Source: Micromonospora sp. WMMD1120
GTDB taxonomy: Bacteria > Actinomycetota > Actinomycetes > Mycobacteriales > Micromonosporaceae
DNA length: 64,000 nucleotides
Assembly: GCF_029626235.1 (NCBI RefSeq)
Contig: NZ_JARUBO010000005.1
Span: forward strand, 4,994,001 to 5,058,000
Direction: 5' to 3'
This document shows, piece after piece, positions 1 through 8,313 of this stretch. Position 1 is the first letter of the stretch, and every line of letters begins with the position of its first letter. Made by a program: the position numbers and the translations under genes. The notes below the pieces were generated by a model, which did not search any database, was not told the DNA's origin, and saw only the letters and a program-made list of their open reading frames with translations.

Positions 1-2
1 TC

Positions 3-236
3 GACGACAACATCATCAACGGCCAGTTGGCGGTGACGTCCAACGACCCGGCCGCCCAGGTGGCCGCGAACAACCGGATCCGCGGCGGCGTGACCGGTGA
101 CCAGGCGGCCCCGGCCGCCAACCGGGCGGCCCGGGTGGCCGCCCCGGACCGCGAGGAGGCCGGCGACGAGCGGGCCGAGGTCCGTCGTACCTCGGCGGTG
201 CAGGAGGCCACCGAGGCGGGCGCCGCGAAGCTCTAG
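3..236 (+). CDS. C-terminal fragment of an unidentified protein, cut by window edge
   Basis: An open frame enters from the left edge and ends with TAG at 234-236. The 77 visible residues are rich in Ala, Arg, Glu and Asn (for example DDNIINGQLAV near the start and a tail ending EAGAAKL) and show no membrane segment or cysteine motif. The composition suggests a polar, possibly disordered C-terminus. The internal ATG at 27 is not taken as a start because the frame is open upstream to the window edge. I do not recognise the family. A strong hairpin follows the stop. Confidence 0.6.
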   Translation, partial: DDNIINGQLAVTSNDPAAQVAANNRIRGGVTGDQAAPAANRAARVAAPDREEAGDERAEVRRTSAVQEATEAGAAKL

Positions 237-250
237 CTGATCGACGCGAC

Positions 251-281
251 GGCGGCCGGTCACCATAGGTGATCGGCCGCC
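251..281 (+). terminator. Hairpin terminator after the first gene
   Basis: GGCGGCCG at 251-258 pairs with CGGCCGCC at 274-281, continued inward by one G-T pair and TCACC/GGTGA around an ATA loop. This makes a 14-step stem starting 15 bases after the stop at 236. There is no T-run, which is normal for actinomycete terminators. Confidence 0.7.
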
Positions 282-367
282 GCCGTCGTACCGGGTCGGG
301 CCCGTCGCGGCGGCGTCTGCGTGGTTGGTGCCGGCGTCGGAAGCATCCCGGATCGTGTTACAGGTCG

Positions 368-991
368 CTAGTCGGAGCCTGGTGACGATGAGCCCGTGTG
401 GGCCGGCTGGTCCGCCAACCGTGGCGGGGGTGTGAGCCAGGCGAGTGGTTGTCCGGTAAGGGCGGCGTCGGCGAGGCGGTGGGCGCTGGCGGTCTTGAGT
501 GCTGCTCGTGAACTGTCGATCCAGCGCTGCACGTTGTCGATGCCCTGGTGGCGGTATTCGACGGCTTGAACGAGGCATTCCAGTTTGTCAGCGTCGCGGG
601 CGACGACAGCTTCTGGTGTCTCGCCGGCTTCGTATTCGGCGACTGCGGCGGTGATGGCTTCGGCGACGGCTGGGGGACAGGCGGCAACCTGGTCGGCGGT
701 GACGGCGGTGTTTGGTACGGCGGTGAGATAGCGCTTGGCGATGTGGGGGATGTCGGTGATTCGGGTTTCCTGGGTGTCGTGCAGGGTGCAGAGCATCGAC
801 ACTCGGGCTGGATCGGCGCCTTCCATGGCGGCGAGCATCATTCCGATGAGCGCGGTCCGGAAGGAGTGTTCGGCGATGGATTCGGGGTGCTTGACGCCGG
901 CGAACCACCAGCCGGTGCGGGCGGCGCGTTTGAGGACGCCAGCTTCGAAGATGAAGCTCATCGCTCCGGCGGCGTCGTGGTCGTCGGTCAT
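368..991 (-). CDS. HD-domain hydrolase, YfbR/HDDC2-like
   Basis: A 207-residue protein with the metal-binding pattern of HD-domain phosphohydrolases: ESIAEHSFR places the first His at 42, LHDTQE gives the HD pair at 71-72, and ARDADKLE gives the distal Asp at 133 or 135. The ESxAEHSxR and HDxxE context resembles the YfbR/HDDC2 group, whose studied members are 5'-deoxynucleotidases; the substrate here is unknown. The C-terminal 30 residues are Pro/Ser-rich and probably disordered. Its ATG overlaps the stop of the upstream regulator as ATGA (988-991), so the two are translationally coupled. Met11 is a possible later start. Confidence 0.8.
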   Translation of the reverse strand: MTDDHDAAGAMSFIFEAGVLKRAARTGWWFAGVKHPESIAEHSFRTALIGMMLAAMEGADPARVSMLCTLHDTQETRITDIPHIAKRYLTAVPNTAVTADQVAACPPAVAEAITAAVAEYEAGETPEAVVARDADKLECLVQAVEYRHQGIDNVQRWIDSSRAALKTASAHRLADAALTGQPLAWLTPPPRLADQPAHTGSSSPGSD

Positions 992-2115
992 CTGCCCGTC
1001 CCTGTGCCGGTGAGTCCGTCCGCCCGCAGGCGGTAGACGATAGAGGTTAGTTCCTGCCGCGACTGCGCGGAGATCCGGTCACCGTCCAGGAGCGGGACGC
1101 TGCGGTCGAGGAGCGCCCGAGCCGCGGCGGGGTTGTCGAGGGCGAGATTGCGTCGTGCGGCCAGCAGAGCCCAGACGTTGTGGACATTGAGGTCGACGAA
1201 GGGATGCCCTGGTTCGAGGCGATGGACCAGGTGCCGAAGAAGGGTTGAGCCGTGCCAGTCAGCGAGCGCGTCGGGCATGAAGGAGTCGTCGCGGTGGCGG
1301 TACGGGATCTCGCCCACCCAGTAGGCCGAGTAGTTGAGAGCCGCCCGCTCGCAGGCGTCGTCGGGATGTGCGCGGGCGATGAAGTTGCGTAACGGTTCCG
1401 GGTCCCCTTGGTTGGCGAGGGAGGTGACGACGGAGCGGGCGTCGGGCCACAGCGGTGACCAGGTGCGAAAGGTGGTCGTGCGGTGTGCTCGGGCGGTGGT
1501 CTGGGTGAGCCAACCTGCTGCTGCCTTGGTGGGGTCCATGCCGGCGAGGAAGCAGGCTTGCCGGTGCAGCAGCACGTTCCGATACCGTCCGGTTGCGGCA
1601 CGATTGGCGAGCACGTGCAGGTGAGCGAAGAACGCATATTGCTCGTCGACGGGCAGGGTTGGCCCGGACGCGACTGGGCCTCGGCGGGCATGAGCGATGG
1701 GTAGCCCTCTGGTGAATGTCGGCGTCTGCCCGAGCACGGCCCAGAGGATCAGGTCGGTCAGACGGTGGGTGAGTACGGACCACCCCAGCGGCTGTTCGGC
1801 GATGTCGCAGCGGTCCACATGTTCTTGCAGGACGGCAGCGAGGATGAGATCCGCCTCGGCGGCGTCGTCGAGTGCTGTGAGTAGGAGGGTGTTCGCGCCG
1901 AGCCGCCCGAGCCGGCGTCGGACGGCGATCGCCTGCCCGAGCGGTACCGCGGTGAATGGCCGGCGCCCGGATTCCCAGCTCTGCACGGTTACGCGATCGA
2001 CCTCCAGGTCGACGGCAAGCTGCTCCTGCGTGAGCGGGATGGATTCCCGGATCAGCTTCAACAGGTAGCCAATTATCTCGCCGCGATGTGGCGTTGACCG
2101 TCCGCGACCCCTCAT
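988..2115 (-). CDS. XRE-type helix-turn-helix regulator with large C-terminal domain
   Basis: 375 residues. The N-terminal 65 form an XRE/Cro-like helix-turn-helix (LTQEQLAVDLEVDRVTVQSWESGRR is the recognisable stretch, residues about 28-50). The remaining 300 residues are mostly helical and unassigned, which fits an actinobacterial regulator with a TPR-like or ligand-sensing tail. It is the first gene of a two-gene operon with the HD hydrolase and is divergent from four small coupled genes starting at 2201. The 85 bp between the two sets is the probable shared control region, so this protein may regulate both sides; that is inferred from position only. Confidence 0.75.
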   Translation of the reverse strand: MRGRGRSTPHRGEIIGYLLKLIRESIPLTQEQLAVDLEVDRVTVQSWESGRRPFTAVPLGQAIAVRRRLGRLGANTLLLTALDDAAEADLILAAVLQEHVDRCDIAEQPLGWSVLTHRLTDLILWAVLGQTPTFTRGLPIAHARRGPVASGPTLPVDEQYAFFAHLHVLANRAATGRYRNVLLHRQACFLAGMDPTKAAAGWLTQTTARAHRTTTFRTWSPLWPDARSVVTSLANQGDPEPLRNFIARAHPDDACERAALNYSAYWVGEIPYRHRDDSFMPDALADWHGSTLLRHLVHRLEPGHPFVDLNVHNVWALLAARRNLALDNPAAARALLDRSVPLLDGDRISAQSRQELTSIVYRLRADGLTGTGTGR

Positions 2116-2200
2116 ACGCCATCCCTACATTGACCCGTGGTCGACGTTCCGCCCGTGAGAACGGGTGCTGTGGCAGCGCTGCGCGGTGGAGGAGCCAGCG

Positions 2201-2407
2201 ATGCGGAACGGAACACCGCCATGGCGACGTGTCACCTACGACCAGTATCTGATCGCCGTCGCGATGACCCTGGCGCGGCGACACCGCCCGACCTGGTCGT
2301 GGCCGAAGTGGAGGTGGATCTGTCGCTGCGGGGCCGACCTGCCCTGCCGTAGCCGGCACCGCATCCCGATCAATCGGGGGCACTGGCCCGCCGAGGAGGA
2401 GCAGTGA
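2201..2407 (+). CDS. Small cysteine-motif protein, first gene of a four-gene micro-cassette
   Basis: 68 residues starting at the ATG preceded by GGTGGAGGAG with good spacing. A longer frame from 2165 exists but lacks such a ribosome site. The C-terminal half carries WICRCGADLPCR, a compact CxCxxxxxC cluster followed by a His- and Arg-rich stretch, which suggests a zinc knuckle. There is no signal peptide or membrane segment. Its TGA overlaps the GTG of the next gene (GTGA, 2404-2407). No family is recognised with confidence. Confidence 0.6.
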   Translation: MRNGTPPWRRVTYDQYLIAVAMTLARRHRPTWSWPKWRWICRCGADLPCRSRHRIPINRGHWPAEEEQ

Positions 2408-2583
2408 GCAACCAAGCGAGGCGGCGGATCCGTGTCGTGCATCTGCCGGCCAAGGACGGTCTGCGCGACGGCTACCGGGCATGGTGGGCGCACTTCACGC
2501 CGTACCTGTGCTGGCAGGTGGGCTGGGCGACGAGCCGGCAGGCGCGCTACCTGACGGCGGCGCTCCTCGGAGGCCGCGCATGA
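2404..2583 (+). CDS. 59-residue hypothetical protein, second in micro-cassette
   Basis: Starts at GTG inside the stop of the preceding gene and ends at TGA 2581-2583, overlapping the next ATG. The protein is basic and Trp-rich (begins VSNQARRRIRVVHLP; includes YRAWWAHFTPYLCWQVGW) with one Cys. It is too short and polar for a confident membrane call, although the Trp-rich middle could be amphipathic. The case for it being real rests on the chained start-stop overlaps at both ends rather than on homology. Confidence 0.5.
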   Translation: MSNQARRRIRVVHLPAKDGLRDGYRAWWAHFTPYLCWQVGWATSRQARYLTAALLGGRA

Positions 2584-2798
2584 CCACGCATGGCCCGGTG
2601 CTGCCGATCTGGAGTTGCGGCGGTTGCGATGCGCCCTGGCCCTGCCGCACGCGGCAGCGCGAGCTACGTGCGGAGTTCGACGACGCTCCGCTCTCCCTGG
2701 CTCTCTACCTGGGTGCCCAGTTGGTGCGGGCCTCCGAAGACCTGACCTGGGTGCCGGCGGGGACGTTGCACAGACGCTTCCTTGGCTGGCTACGGTGA
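2580..2798 (+). CDS. Small protein with WSCxxCxxPWPC motif, third in micro-cassette
   Basis: 72 residues from the ATG that overlaps the previous stop. The N-terminus carries IWSCGGCDAPWPCRTR, a tight CxxC...C cluster probably binding metal. The C-terminal part (residues 38-72) is a predicted helical stretch ending RRFLGWLR. I recall similar WxCxxC-PWPC small proteins beside XRE regulators in other actinomycetes, sometimes mislabelled flavin reductase; that recollection is not checked here. The stop overlaps the next GTG. Confidence 0.65.
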   Translation: MTTHGPVLPIWSCGGCDAPWPCRTRQRELRAEFDDAPLSLALYLGAQLVRASEDLTWVPAGTLHRRFLGWLR

Positions 2799-2968
2799 GC
2801 ATCCTGCGGTCCGGCGACGAGAAGTTCCACTACAGCGACGGCTCCCACAGGTGGATCCCGCCAGATCCTGACTACGACCAAGAGGTCTGGGACGAGCAGG
2901 TCCGCCAACACAAGCAGGGACATCTGAGAAACGTGCCCCCGAAGGTGCGGATCCAGCGTCTCGTCTGA
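2795..2968 (+). CDS. 57-residue acidic/aromatic hypothetical protein, fourth in micro-cassette
   Basis: Begins at GTG overlapping the TGA of the third gene (2795-2798) and stops at 2966-2968. It contains a polar aromatic stretch (HYSDGSHRWIPPDPDYDQEVWDE) and a basic tail ending VRIQRLV. There are no Cys residues and no membrane segment. A 14-bp hairpin starts 18 bases after the stop, so this is the last gene of the cassette. Function unknown. Confidence 0.55.
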   Translation: MSILRSGDEKFHYSDGSHRWIPPDPDYDQEVWDEQVRQHKQGHLRNVPPKVRIQRLV

Positions 2969-2986
2969 GGCCAGACCTCCGACTAC

Positions 2987-3042
2987 GCGAGGTCTCCGGT
3001 CTCCGATTCCTGCGGTGCTGAGCCGTCCACCGGAGACCTCGC
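2987..3042. terminator. Hairpin between convergent micro-cassette and DUF1996 gene
   Basis: GCGAGGTCTCCGGT at 2987-3000 is perfectly complementary to ACCGGAGACCTCGC at 3029-3042, with a 28-base loop. It lies between two convergent transcription units and could terminate both. Confidence 0.6.
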
Positions 3043-3101
3043 CACGTGTCGATCACCGGCCCGCGGCGAACCGTGGGCCAGCTCAGACCGGCCGCCGTTG
3101 C

Positions 3102-4238
3102 CTAGAAGTTACCGGCGGAGTCGCACTTCACGCCCTGGTCGAGGCAGTTGCGTACCCGTGCGGCGAGCGCCTCGTCCTTCCAGGCGTTGAAGAAGTCCGC
3201 GTGCATGGAGAACGAGGTGCCGGACGCGAGGGTGATGCCGTCGGTGTTCGCGCTCAACGGGTAGGAGATCACGAAGGACACCGACGGGACGGGCACCGGG
3301 TGGCTCTTCGGGCAGGCGCCGGTGTGGTCGCCGTTCGCCATGTGCGCCTTGTGGTCGGGGCTGTCCAGGTGCTTGCCGTCCCAGCAGTCCGGGAAGGTGA
3401 TCTGCCGGACGATGTGGGCGGTCTTCGCGCAGACCGGGAAGGTCCTGTCGGCGCTGCGGCCGACCTCGCCGCCGATGCCGGCGCACCAGAAGTGGTTGCC
3501 CTGCTTGTCCGGGGTGTCCACCTGGTTCTTCGCGTTGCCGGTGATCATCCGTAGGCCGAACGGGAAGGGTTGGGTCTTGCTCGGGTCCTTCAACCGGGAT
3601 CCGTAGTAGACGGTCACCTCCTTCGGGTCCACGACCTTGCCGTTCTGGTACATCGTCGGCACCCAGTAGGCGGACTGGTCGTCCGGCGAGTTGCAGGTGG
3701 TCGCCTTCGACGCCCGCAGCGATCCGGCTGTCGAGTTCGCGTCGGTCGACCTGTTGCCCCAGAAGGTGTGGTTGTGCGAGCCGCCGACCAGCTTGGGCAG
3801 GACGATCGGGTCCTCGCTGTTGTGGTGGCTGACGGTGCAGCCGACGTTGAACTCCGGAACCTTGACCGGGTTCCCGGTTACCGGCTTGGGCTTGCGGGCG
3901 AAGAACGCCCTCGTCGCGGCGGCCTGCGCGGCGGCGTCGATGGTGATCCAGCCACCCGACGCGGTCGGCGGGGCGGCGCTCGTCGACGGGGTGCCCGGCT
4001 TGGCCGGAGCGGACGGGCTGGTCGAGGTGCCCGGGGTGCTCGGCGTGGCCGCCGCGTCGCCCGGTGCGACGGTCGTCGGCGCCTGAGGGCCGGACGAGCC
4101 GATGCCGGTGTCGCTGGAAGGGCTGGACGCGCCGGGGGTTCCCGGCGCCTCCTTGCAACCGCCGGCGAACGCCAAACCCACCACCAGCAGGGCGGTCAGG
4201 GCGTGCCGGTGTCGAGGGGTGGTACGCAGATTAATCAA
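3102..4238 (-). CDS. DUF1996 secreted lipoprotein
   Basis: 378 residues from a TTG start; AGAAAGG lies about 10 bases upstream and no better start precedes the signal sequence. The N-terminus has Arg/His followed by a hydrophobic core and FAGGC, a slightly atypical lipobox with Cys about residue 28. A Ser/Thr/Pro-rich linker runs to about residue 95. The rest is a DUF1996 domain: FNVGCTVSHHNSEDP, GGSHNHTFWGN and DFFNAW are typical of this family, which occurs in fungi and actinobacteria and is of unknown function. It is probably tethered outside the cell. It is divergent from the L,D-transpeptidase gene across a 401-bp gap. Confidence 0.8.
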   Translation of the reverse strand: MINLRTTPRHRHALTALLVVGLAFAGGCKEAPGTPGASSPSSDTGIGSSGPQAPTTVAPGDAAATPSTPGTSTSPSAPAKPGTPSTSAAPPTASGGWITIDAAAQAAATRAFFARKPKPVTGNPVKVPEFNVGCTVSHHNSEDPIVLPKLVGGSHNHTFWGNRSTDANSTAGSLRASKATTCNSPDDQSAYWVPTMYQNGKVVDPKEVTVYYGSRLKDPSKTQPFPFGLRMITGNAKNQVDTPDKQGNHFWCAGIGGEVGRSADRTFPVCAKTAHIVRQITFPDCWDGKHLDSPDHKAHMANGDHTGACPKSHPVPVPSVSFVISYPLSANTDGITLASGTSFSMHADFFNAWKDEALAARVRNCLDQGVKCDSAGNF

Positions 4239-4639
4239 CGAGGGTGCACCTTTCTTCCGAGAGGGAAGAGTACGAGCCGACCCCCTGCGGCTATCCGGTG
4301 GGAACGATTAAATCTGCCTTAAATATCGCTCCGCTATTGCCCGGTCGACTGTGCGCGCCACCAATTCTGTCGATTGGATATCGGTTCCGGAAAAAACTGT
4401 AATCCTGGGCTTCGGCGGCGCTCCGCCGTCGCGCGTGGCCGATCGGCTGTCCCGCGGTCTGCGCTGAGCTGGCAGCATCCCACGTCGGGGCGAGCTGCGG
4501 TGCCCCGCCCGGCCCGCCAGGCGTACGACGCCGACCCGACGGTTCCCCCCTTCGCTTCGTGATTTCCGGAAACAGCGCGAGAAGTCACCGGCGTGGAGAG
4601 AATTGCGGCCACGGAAAACGGGAGAGCCGGGGGCGGTCG
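4239..4639. other. Divergent intergenic region, DUF1996 / L,D-transpeptidase
   Basis: 401 bp holding the promoters of both flanking genes. The segment near 4305-4400 is clearly more AT-rich than its surroundings (for example TTAAATAT at 4319-4326, and an A-run at 4392-4397). I see no convincing gene in it. Confidence 0.4.
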
Positions 4640-5890
4640 ATGGGGTTGCGAAGGCGAATGGCGCTCGTGGCGGTGATGGCGCTGCTCCTGGGTGGGTGCA
4701 CCACCGGGCGGCAGCCCGCCCAGCGGGACATCGCCGCGCCGCCCACCGAGCGGGAGGCGCCGCCGCCGGAGCTGACCCTCACGCCCGCGGACCGGTCCCG
4801 GGACGTCCCGCTCAGCGCCGAGGTCGTCCCGCTCGTCACGGGCGGGACGATCACCGCCGTGCGGATCACCGACGACGAGGGGACGCCGGTCAGAACGACG
4901 CGACGGGAGGACGGCTCGGCCTGGGTGCCGACCGCTCCGCTACGGCCGCAGCGCACCTACACGGTGCGGGTGACCGCCGCCGGTGACTCCGGGAGGACCA
5001 CCACCCGCACCACGACCTTCACCACCATGGCGGCATCGACCAAGCCGCAGGTGAGCAGCACCCTGTACTTCGCCGACAAGCGCACGTACGGCACCGCCAT
5101 GCCGGTGACCATCGGATTCGACCCGCCCATCGCGAAGGCGGCCCGCGCCGACGTGCAGCGCCGGTTGTTCGTCACGACGAGCCCGCCGCAGCCGGGGGTG
5201 TGGTCCTGGCTGGACGACGGTAGCCAGGTCTCCTACCGCGCCCCCGACTTCTGGCGGCCGGGCACGACCATCAGCGTCCGGGCCGGCCTGGAGGGTCTGC
5301 CGATCGGCACGGACCGGGTCGGTGACGCCGACCGCGTCGCGACCTCCAGGATCGGGCGGCAGGTGGCGATCGAGGTCGACAACGCCACCAAGCGGATGCG
5401 TGTGCTGCGCGACGGCAGGCTGATCCGCACCATCCCGGTCAGCCTGGGCAAGCCGAGCACACCGACGTCCAGCGGCAAGATGGTGATCATGGAGAAGTAC
5501 CAGCGCACCACGTTCGACACGCGCGGCGAGCCGAACGGCGGCTACGTGGTGACGGTCCAGGACGCGCAACGGCTCACCTGGGGTGGCGAGTTCATCCACG
5601 GCGCGCCCTGGTCGGTGGCGGATCAGGGACGCCGCAACGTCTCACACGGGTGCACGAACATCTCGCCCGCTGCCGCCGACTGGTTGATGGGCATCACCCA
5701 GGTTGGTGACCTGGTGACCTTCACCGGCACCGAGGTCCGGCTGGAGCAGGGCAACGGCTGGACGGCCTGGAACACCAGTTGGGACCGCTTCGTCCGGGGC
5801 AGCGCGCTGCCCGTACCCCCGGATCTCGCCGCGGCGGCGCCGCACCCCCGGCCGTCGCCCACGCCGGTGCCGCCCGCCACGGGCGGCTGA
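4640..5890 (+). CDS. L,D-transpeptidase lipoprotein (YkuD domain)
   Basis: 416 residues from the ATG at 4640, chosen because the signal sequence (MGLRRRMALVAVMALLLGGC) begins there; an in-frame start at 4559 would bury it. LLGGC is a lipobox. Residues about 50-140 form an Ig-like domain as in mycobacterial Ldt enzymes, then a second beta domain, then the catalytic YkuD domain with HGAPWSVADQG and SHGCTNIS; Cys338 is the expected nucleophile. Such enzymes form 3-3 crosslinks between peptidoglycan stem peptides at the outer face of the membrane. The C-terminal 40 residues are Pro-rich. Confidence 0.9.
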   Translation: MGLRRRMALVAVMALLLGGCTTGRQPAQRDIAAPPTEREAPPPELTLTPADRSRDVPLSAEVVPLVTGGTITAVRITDDEGTPVRTTRREDGSAWVPTAPLRPQRTYTVRVTAAGDSGRTTTRTTTFTTMAASTKPQVSSTLYFADKRTYGTAMPVTIGFDPPIAKAARADVQRRLFVTTSPPQPGVWSWLDDGSQVSYRAPDFWRPGTTISVRAGLEGLPIGTDRVGDADRVATSRIGRQVAIEVDNATKRMRVLRDGRLIRTIPVSLGKPSTPTSSGKMVIMEKYQRTTFDTRGEPNGGYVVTVQDAQRLTWGGEFIHGAPWSVADQGRRNVSHGCTNISPAAADWLMGITQVGDLVTFTGTEVRLEQGNGWTAWNTSWDRFVRGSALPVPPDLAAAAPHPRPSPTPVPPATGG

Positions 5891-5924
5891 CCGGCACGCA
5901 TGCCGCGTGGCCTGGCGGGCCGAC

Positions 5925-6629
5925 CTACCGCCCGATGCTGGTGTAGAAGGCGCTCGGATCGCTGGCGAGGGACGCCTTGACCAGCGCGCTCCACTCGTCG
6001 GCCAGGACCTCGATCCGACCGGCCTCGATGCCGTCGAGCGCGGCGCGGACGACGTCGGCGGGGTCCATCTTGTCGCCGTCGTAGTGGGCCATCATGTCGG
6101 TGTCGGCGGCGCCCAGGTGCAGGCCGGTCACCAGGGTCCCCTGGCCGGCGAGTTCCAGCCGGATGCCGTTGGTCAGGCTCCACTCGGCCGCCTTCGCCAC
6201 GCCGTAGGCGTTGGCCCCGTCGTGGGAGAACCAGGACAACGCCGACAGGACGTTGAGGATCGCCCCGCCACCGTTCGCGCCCAGCACCGGCGCGAACGCC
6301 CGGACCATGCTCAGGGTCCCCCAGAAGTGCGTGTCGAGCTCGGACCGGATCTTGCCGAGGTCCCCGGTGACCAGGTTGGTGGAGGTGGTGATCCCGGCGT
6401 TGTTGACGAGCAGGCTGACGTCGGTGGCGACGGCGGCCGCCGCCTCGACCGACCGCGCGTCGGTGATGTCCAGCCGGAGCTTCTCGACACCGGGAATGTC
6501 GATCTGCTCGGGGTTGCGCGCGGTGGCGTACACCTTTGCCGCTCCGCGCTCCACCAACTGCCTTAGGAAGTGCCGGCCGATGCCACGGTTGGCCCCGGTG
6601 ACCAATGCGATCGAACCGTTGATCTGCAT
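5925..6629 (-). CDS. SDR-family oxidoreductase
   Basis: 234 residues, a classical short-chain dehydrogenase: TGANRGIG cofactor motif at residues 11-18, NNAG at about 79, and YGVAK with the catalytic Tyr and Lys near 148-152 after a Ser-containing strand. AGGAGG lies just upstream of the ATG. The substrate is not predictable. The gene is divergent from a MerR regulator, and an 18-bp dyad sits between them, which suggests MerR control of this SDR; the pairing is common in actinomycetes. Confidence 0.88.
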   Translation of the reverse strand: MQINGSIALVTGANRGIGRHFLRQLVERGAAKVYATARNPEQIDIPGVEKLRLDITDARSVEAAAAVATDVSLLVNNAGITTSTNLVTGDLGKIRSELDTHFWGTLSMVRAFAPVLGANGGGAILNVLSALSWFSHDGANAYGVAKAAEWSLTNGIRLELAGQGTLVTGLHLGAADTDMMAHYDGDKMDPADVVRAALDGIEAGRIEVLADEWSALVKASLASDPSAFYTSIGR

Positions 6630-6682
6630 GATGTGGTGCCTCCTGAAAAGCGGGGACGAGCGGTACGCGGGCTACGCTAAAA

Positions 6683-6700
6683 CCTGACGTGAACGTGAGG
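6683..6700. promoter_or_regulatory. Dyad operator for the MerR regulator
   Basis: CCTGACGT-GA-ACGTGAGG is an almost perfect inverted repeat (one mismatch pair) in the 113-bp gap between the SDR and merR starts. It has the size and placement of a MerR-family site overlapping a promoter spacer. Confidence 0.6.
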
Positions 6701-6742
6701 GACAAGGTCGTGTGGCAGGGGTCACCGACCGGGGGAGGATCC

Positions 6743-7126
6743 ATGCGTATCGGCGAGCTCGCCACGACGACCGGGGTGTCGGTGCGCGCGCTGCGCTACT
6801 ACGAGGAGCAGGGCCTGCTGACCGCCACCCGCAGCAGTGGCGGGCAGCGCCACTACGGCGACAGCGCGGTCGAGCGGGTGCACCTGATCCAGACGTTGTA
6901 CGCGGCCGGCCTGTCCAGCCGCACCATCCTGGACCTGTTGCCCTGTGTCGACGCGAAGGTCAACACACCGGAGTCCCGGGCGCTGCTGCGCGCCGAACTG
7001 GCCCGCATCGACGAGCAGATCAACCACCTCCGCGACGCGCGGAACCGGCTCGACGCGGTCATCGCCCTCAGCGAGAGCCCCGACAACGGGTGCACCCACG
7101 TGGAGTCCGCCGCGCTCGTCGGGTAG
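6743..7126 (+). CDS. MerR-family transcriptional regulator
   Basis: 127 residues from the ATG preceded by GGGGGAGG. An in-frame start at 6689 would overlap the operator and lacks a ribosome site. Residues 1-70 are a MerR winged helix (MRIGELATTTGVSVRALRYY, then GQRHYGD). Residues 80-115 form the dimerising coiled coil. The tail has a single Cys (NGCTH), so a metal-sensing pair is not obvious. It probably regulates the divergent SDR. Confidence 0.88.
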   Translation: MRIGELATTTGVSVRALRYYEEQGLLTATRSSGGQRHYGDSAVERVHLIQTLYAAGLSSRTILDLLPCVDAKVNTPESRALLRAELARIDEQINHLRDARNRLDAVIALSESPDNGCTHVESAALVG

Positions 7127-7209
7127 CGGCCTGTGCCGGGCGTCCCGTCCGACGGTGGCAGACGTCCCGCGCCGGCCGCGGTGCCCGACAGTGCCGCGAC
7201 GGCCGGCGC

Positions 7210-8272
7210 TCAGATCGGGGCGAGTTCCGGGATGCCGTAGTGCCGGTCGAGGACCTGCATGGCGGCGCCCGCCGCGATCACGTCCGCGCCGAGGCTGGAC
7301 AGTGCCACCTTCGTGGTGAGCCAGTCGGCGCGTCGGCTGTCCGCCCGGACGGCCTCGACGGCGGCCGCGAGGTAGGTCTGCGAATGGCGCAGCAGGTCCG
7401 CGCCCGCCAGCACCACGTGGGCCAGGTCGAGGGTCTGCAGCAGGTTGACGACCCCCACCGCCAGCACCCGGGCGGCCCGGGCCAGGTCACCGGCCTCGGC
7501 GGCGTGGTGATGGACGATCTCCAGGCATCCGTGGCGACCGCAGACACAGAGGGGTCCGTCCAGGTCGACGACGGTGTGGCCGAACTCGCCCGCGTTGGTG
7601 TGCGCGCCCCGGTGGGCGGTGCCGCCCAGCCAGAAGCCGCCCCCGATGCCGGACTCGACCATGATGAGGGCCGCGTCACCGAACGTGGCGCCGTGGCGCC
7701 AGGCTTCGGCGGTGATGCCGGCGGTCACGTCCTTGTCGAGGTGGACGGGCAGGCCCAGGTGCTTCTCTGCGATCTCGCGCAGCGGTACGTCGTGCCAGTG
7801 CCGCAGGCCGTGGGCGTCCCGCACCAGGCCGTGGGCGTGGTCCAGTGGGCCGATCATGCCGATGCCCACCCCGGTGAGCCGGTCCCGCAGGTCACCGATG
7901 CCGGTCAGCGCGGCGATGCCGGCGCTCAGGGCGTCGAGGAGCTGCTCCGGTGTGAAGTCACCGGGCAGGGGGCTGACGGCCGACTCGTGCACGGTGCCGG
8001 CCAGGTCGACCAGGACCAGCCGCAACGTGCGCCGGGCCCACGAGTTCGTAGACGACAGCGGGCTTGCCGATGCCGGGACGCCGGACACCGGTGGGACGGA
8101 TCAGGCCGTCGGCGCTCAGCCGGGCGATGACCTTGGAGACCGCCTGCGGGGTCAGCCCGGTGGCCTCCACCACTGTCGACCGCTCGAACGTGCGAACGGT
8201 CCGCCCGACGGCCATGACCAGGGCCTGGTTGTAGTCGCGGAGGAAGGTGACGTCGGCAGTGACGCGGGTCAT
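7210..8272 (-). pseudogene. Frameshifted ROK-family regulator
   Basis: The gene reads as two overlapping frames. From the ATG at 8272 the first frame gives a winged helix (STVVEATGLTPQAVSKVIA) and reaches GKPAVVYELV near 8045. A second frame then gives the ROK domain from ARRTLRLVLVDLAG to the stop at 7210, including ESGIGGGFWLGG, HTNAGEFGH and the CVCGRHGCLE zinc-binding motif. The two frames differ by one base and the junction also lacks the dozen or so residues normally joining wing and ROK strand 1, so a short out-of-frame deletion is likelier than one miscalled base. It is divergent from an MFS transporter it may once have controlled. Confidence 0.8.
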
Positions 8273-8313
8273 CTCACCACCCTATTACGCAACGCTGTTG
8301 CTAAATTTTCTCG

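Noticed and set aside
988..2968. Toxin-antitoxin or defence interpretation of the HTH-HD and micro-cassette locus
   Set aside because: The HD protein resembles a housekeeping nucleotidase group and the small proteins show no toxin motif. Tight packing alone is not enough.
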